A stretch of DNA of 64,000 nt, taken from the NCBI GenBank assembly GCA_029582265.1, contig CM055831.1, forward strand, positions 24,938,682 through 25,002,681. The letters run 5' to 3'. This DNA comes from Zoroaster sp. YZ-2022. Its lineage: Eukaryota > Echinodermata > Asteroidea > Forcipulatida > Zoroasteridae. This document shows, in pieces, positions 1-64,000 of this stretch (positions are counted from its first letter, which is position 1; every line of letters starts with the position of its first letter). The position numbers and the translations under genes are program-made. The notes below the pieces were generated by a model, which saw only the letters and a program-made list of their open reading frames with translations, ran no database searches and was not told where the DNA came from.

Positions 1-379
1 GGAAACAAAGAAAAAACATTAATACAAACAATATACAATGATAGCATAGGGAAAACAAATTATGTACCGAGATACATGTACCTACAATGCAATTACAAAT
101 ATATACATCATCTTTGAAGAGTTGTGACATAAGATGAGTTTTAAGCATCGACTTGAATCTGGTTATACTATGACAAGATTTGAGTTTAGTTGGAAGATGA
201 TTCCAGAGTCTCGGAGCTGCGACAGAAAACGACCTATCACCCCAGTTCCGTTTTGAAGTTGGTTCCTTGAGGAGTGACATGTTACTGGAGCGCAAATTGC
301 GTGATGAAGTGTAGACTTTAAGTAGTTCAGAAATATAAATTGGAGCAATGTTATTAAAAGATTTGTGAACAATTAGCAT
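1..379 (-). pseudogene. LINE reverse transcriptase C-terminal fragment
   Basis: Read on the minus strand from an ATG at 377-379, one frame stays open to the window edge. It shows the C-terminal signature of CR1/L2/Jockey-group LINE ORF2: APIYISELLK, SRNLRSS, GDRSFSVAAPRLWNHLP and FKSMLKTHL. It lacks the catalytic RT core, so it is 5' truncated. The sequence at 1-80 matches the LINE 3' region at 24582-24655. Exact clade not determined. Confidence 0.8.
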
Positions 380-443
380 TAGCTAAGCGAATGAGTGACG
401 CAACAGTACAATTTTCTTGCTAACCTGTGAATTGTGTACATGT

Positions 444-785
444 AGGTTGGTAAAATTCTTGCGTCGGGAGATAAACAATTGATTTAATTTTGCCCTACAC
501 CGACGTGTGTATAGCACTGTATACTCAGTGCTTTCCGAGTGTCTGTGAAAAAACTACACAGGCGACTCGGGCGGGATTCGAACCCACGACCTCCTGCTTA
601 CTAGTGCAGACGTCTTAACCTCTCGACCACCGAGCTTGCCTGATGACAATTGGCCGGCTAGAATCCCATATAGCAGCGGGTTCCGCGATATATATAGGTT
701 GGTGAAATTCTTGCGTCGGGAGATAAACAATTGATTTAATTTTGCCCTACACCGTCGTGTGTATAGCACTGTATACTCAGTGCTT
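444..785 (-). mobile_element. tRNA-headed SINE (family S1), copy plus second tail
   Basis: On the minus strand a tRNA-like head carries a box A (ggtggtcgagaggttaag) and box B (gggttcgaatcccgcc), then a region with a short hairpin around the TTTTTTCACAGACACTCGG stretch, and a tail ending near ttcttgcgtc. A second partial tail copy occupies 694-785. No intact tRNA fold. Confidence 0.75.
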
Positions 786-796
786 TATGCTGTGAA

Positions 797-1261
797 TTAT
801 GCTTATGACATAAAACACAATAAAGGGGGCCACTTTGCATCCGTCACGTTAGCAGTTTTTCCAATGGTTGTTATTTATTTTTAAGTACCTGAAATCGACC
901 AAAAAGTGTTTCAACATGTGAATGGACATGCAGGCTTATACTAGAACTAATTTGAGTTGATTTATTTTATTTTTAAAATTTTTAAAATTATTTTGTTACC
1001 CTCAAATTTCCATAAAAATTGGACGGAAAAAGTTACCTCACTTTTCCGTCCATTTGTTGATGGAAATTTTAGGGTAATTAAAAAAATAATAGTAATAATC
1101 AACTCAAATTATCTTTAGGATAAGCATGCATGTCTATTCAAATGTTGAAATTCTTTTTGGGTGGTTTCAGATATTTGAAAAAAAATTACAACCATTAGAA
1201 AAACTGCTAACGTGACGGTAGTAAAGTGGCCCCCTTTATTGTGTTTTATGTCTTATGCTTA
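797..1261. mobile_element. Foldback element with 9-bp target duplication (Mutator-like)
   Basis: Element at 806-1252 flanked by the direct repeat TTATGCTTA at 797-805 and 1253-1261. Ends are inverted copies (gacataaaacacaataaagg and its complement) and the inverted arms run almost to the centre near 1030. A 9-bp duplication with long terminal inverted repeats is typical of Mutator-like elements. Its right end lies about 100 bases before a FAK exon. Confidence 0.75.
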
Positions 1262-1362
1262 CCGGTAAGCAGCGCTATGAAGTTGGGCGCTGGTCATTTC
1301 TAAGGTTTACATGTAGTGTGTCTCTTGTATCAAAACTTTATTTTGAATTTGTGTATATGCAG

Positions 1363-63583
<62,221 letters not shown>

Positions 63584-63718
63584 TAACATCTGACAACTTG
63601 TCACAGATTTCAGTTAGCTTTTTGCGAGTTAAATTTCATTGGCATGACCATATTCAAATCTGATTTTTCTAGATTTAACACAATGTGACTGCATTACATG
63701 ATTCTGGGCAAACTCTTG

Positions 63719-63970
63719 CAAAGTCTGGTACCTTTGTGCCATACACATCCATTGTAAACTGTGTATGGGTACTGGACTTCTCTAAATAATTTATATAAAC
63801 TATGCACTAGCCAGCTTGGGAAAGTCTGGTACCTTTGTGCCATACACATCCATTGTAAACTGTGTATGGGTACTGGACTTATCTAAGTAATTATAAACTA
63901 TGCACTAGCCAGCTTGGGAAAGTCTGGTACCTTTGTGCCATACACATCCATTGTAAACTGTGTATGGTGA
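63719..63970 (+). repeat. About 100-bp tandem repeat, 2.6 copies
   Basis: aaagtctggtacctttgtgc starts at 63720, 63821 and 63919; follows the last exon in the window. Confidence 0.9.
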
Positions 63971-64000
63971 ACTGTGTACCAACCGTTTGACCTACTGTAA

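Noticed and set aside
554..650. Possible tRNA genes (box A and box B sequences at many places)
   Set aside because: All are heads of SINE families with characteristic bodies and tails; none forms a complete tRNA with matching acceptor stem that I could verify.

Overview
The window looks like one large gene interior from a repeat-rich animal genome. Sixteen short exons on the plus strand, all with GT-AG splice sites and matching phases, encode an internal part of a focal adhesion kinase (FAK/PYK2 family, PTK2-like). They run from FERM lobe F1 at 1363 to the twin activation-loop tyrosines at 63536. Joined, they give about 544 residues with no stop. The N-terminus lies upstream of the window; the kinase C-lobe, proline-rich tail and FAT domain lie downstream. 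I see no other host gene I would call with confidence. The protein resembles FAK in some stretches (DDYAEI, QFDHP) and PYK2 in others (RRFFKDMP), which suits a single invertebrate orthologue older than the vertebrate FAK/PYK2 split. The repeat types (tRNA-headed SINEs, a LINE with an ATT tail, many small TIR elements, very frequent acatgta words) suggest a marine invertebrate, perhaps an echinoderm; that is inference.

Layout: FERM F1/F2 exons at 1363-18172, F3 exons at 22491-31906, FERM-kinase linker exons at 44847-58105, then a compact kinase cluster at 59654-63536. Two further in-frame cassette exon candidates, with good splice sites and symmetric phases, lie at 25781-25828 and 32218-32268.

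The introns are largely mobile-element debris. I distinguish: (1) several unrelated foldback/MITE families with TTAA target duplications, including a widespread CCCTAAC-ended family that carries 42-, 44- and 97-bp minisatellites; (2) two PIF/Harbinger-like MITE families with TWA duplications; (3) single or paired hAT-like, Tc1/mariner-like and Mutator-like elements with visible target duplications; (4) two tRNA-headed SINE families; (5) fragments of a LINE reverse-transcriptase C-terminus. The 3' tail of the LINE is shared by one SINE family. Over a dozen tandem arrays are present; several have periods divisible by 3 and so create long but probably meaningless open frames.

How the parts work together: FERM, linker with Src-SH3 ligand and autophosphorylation site, and kinase domain form the autoinhibited scaffold kinase acting at integrin adhesions. 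The linker is built from small exons with phase-1 junctions, so it looks suited to alternative splicing.
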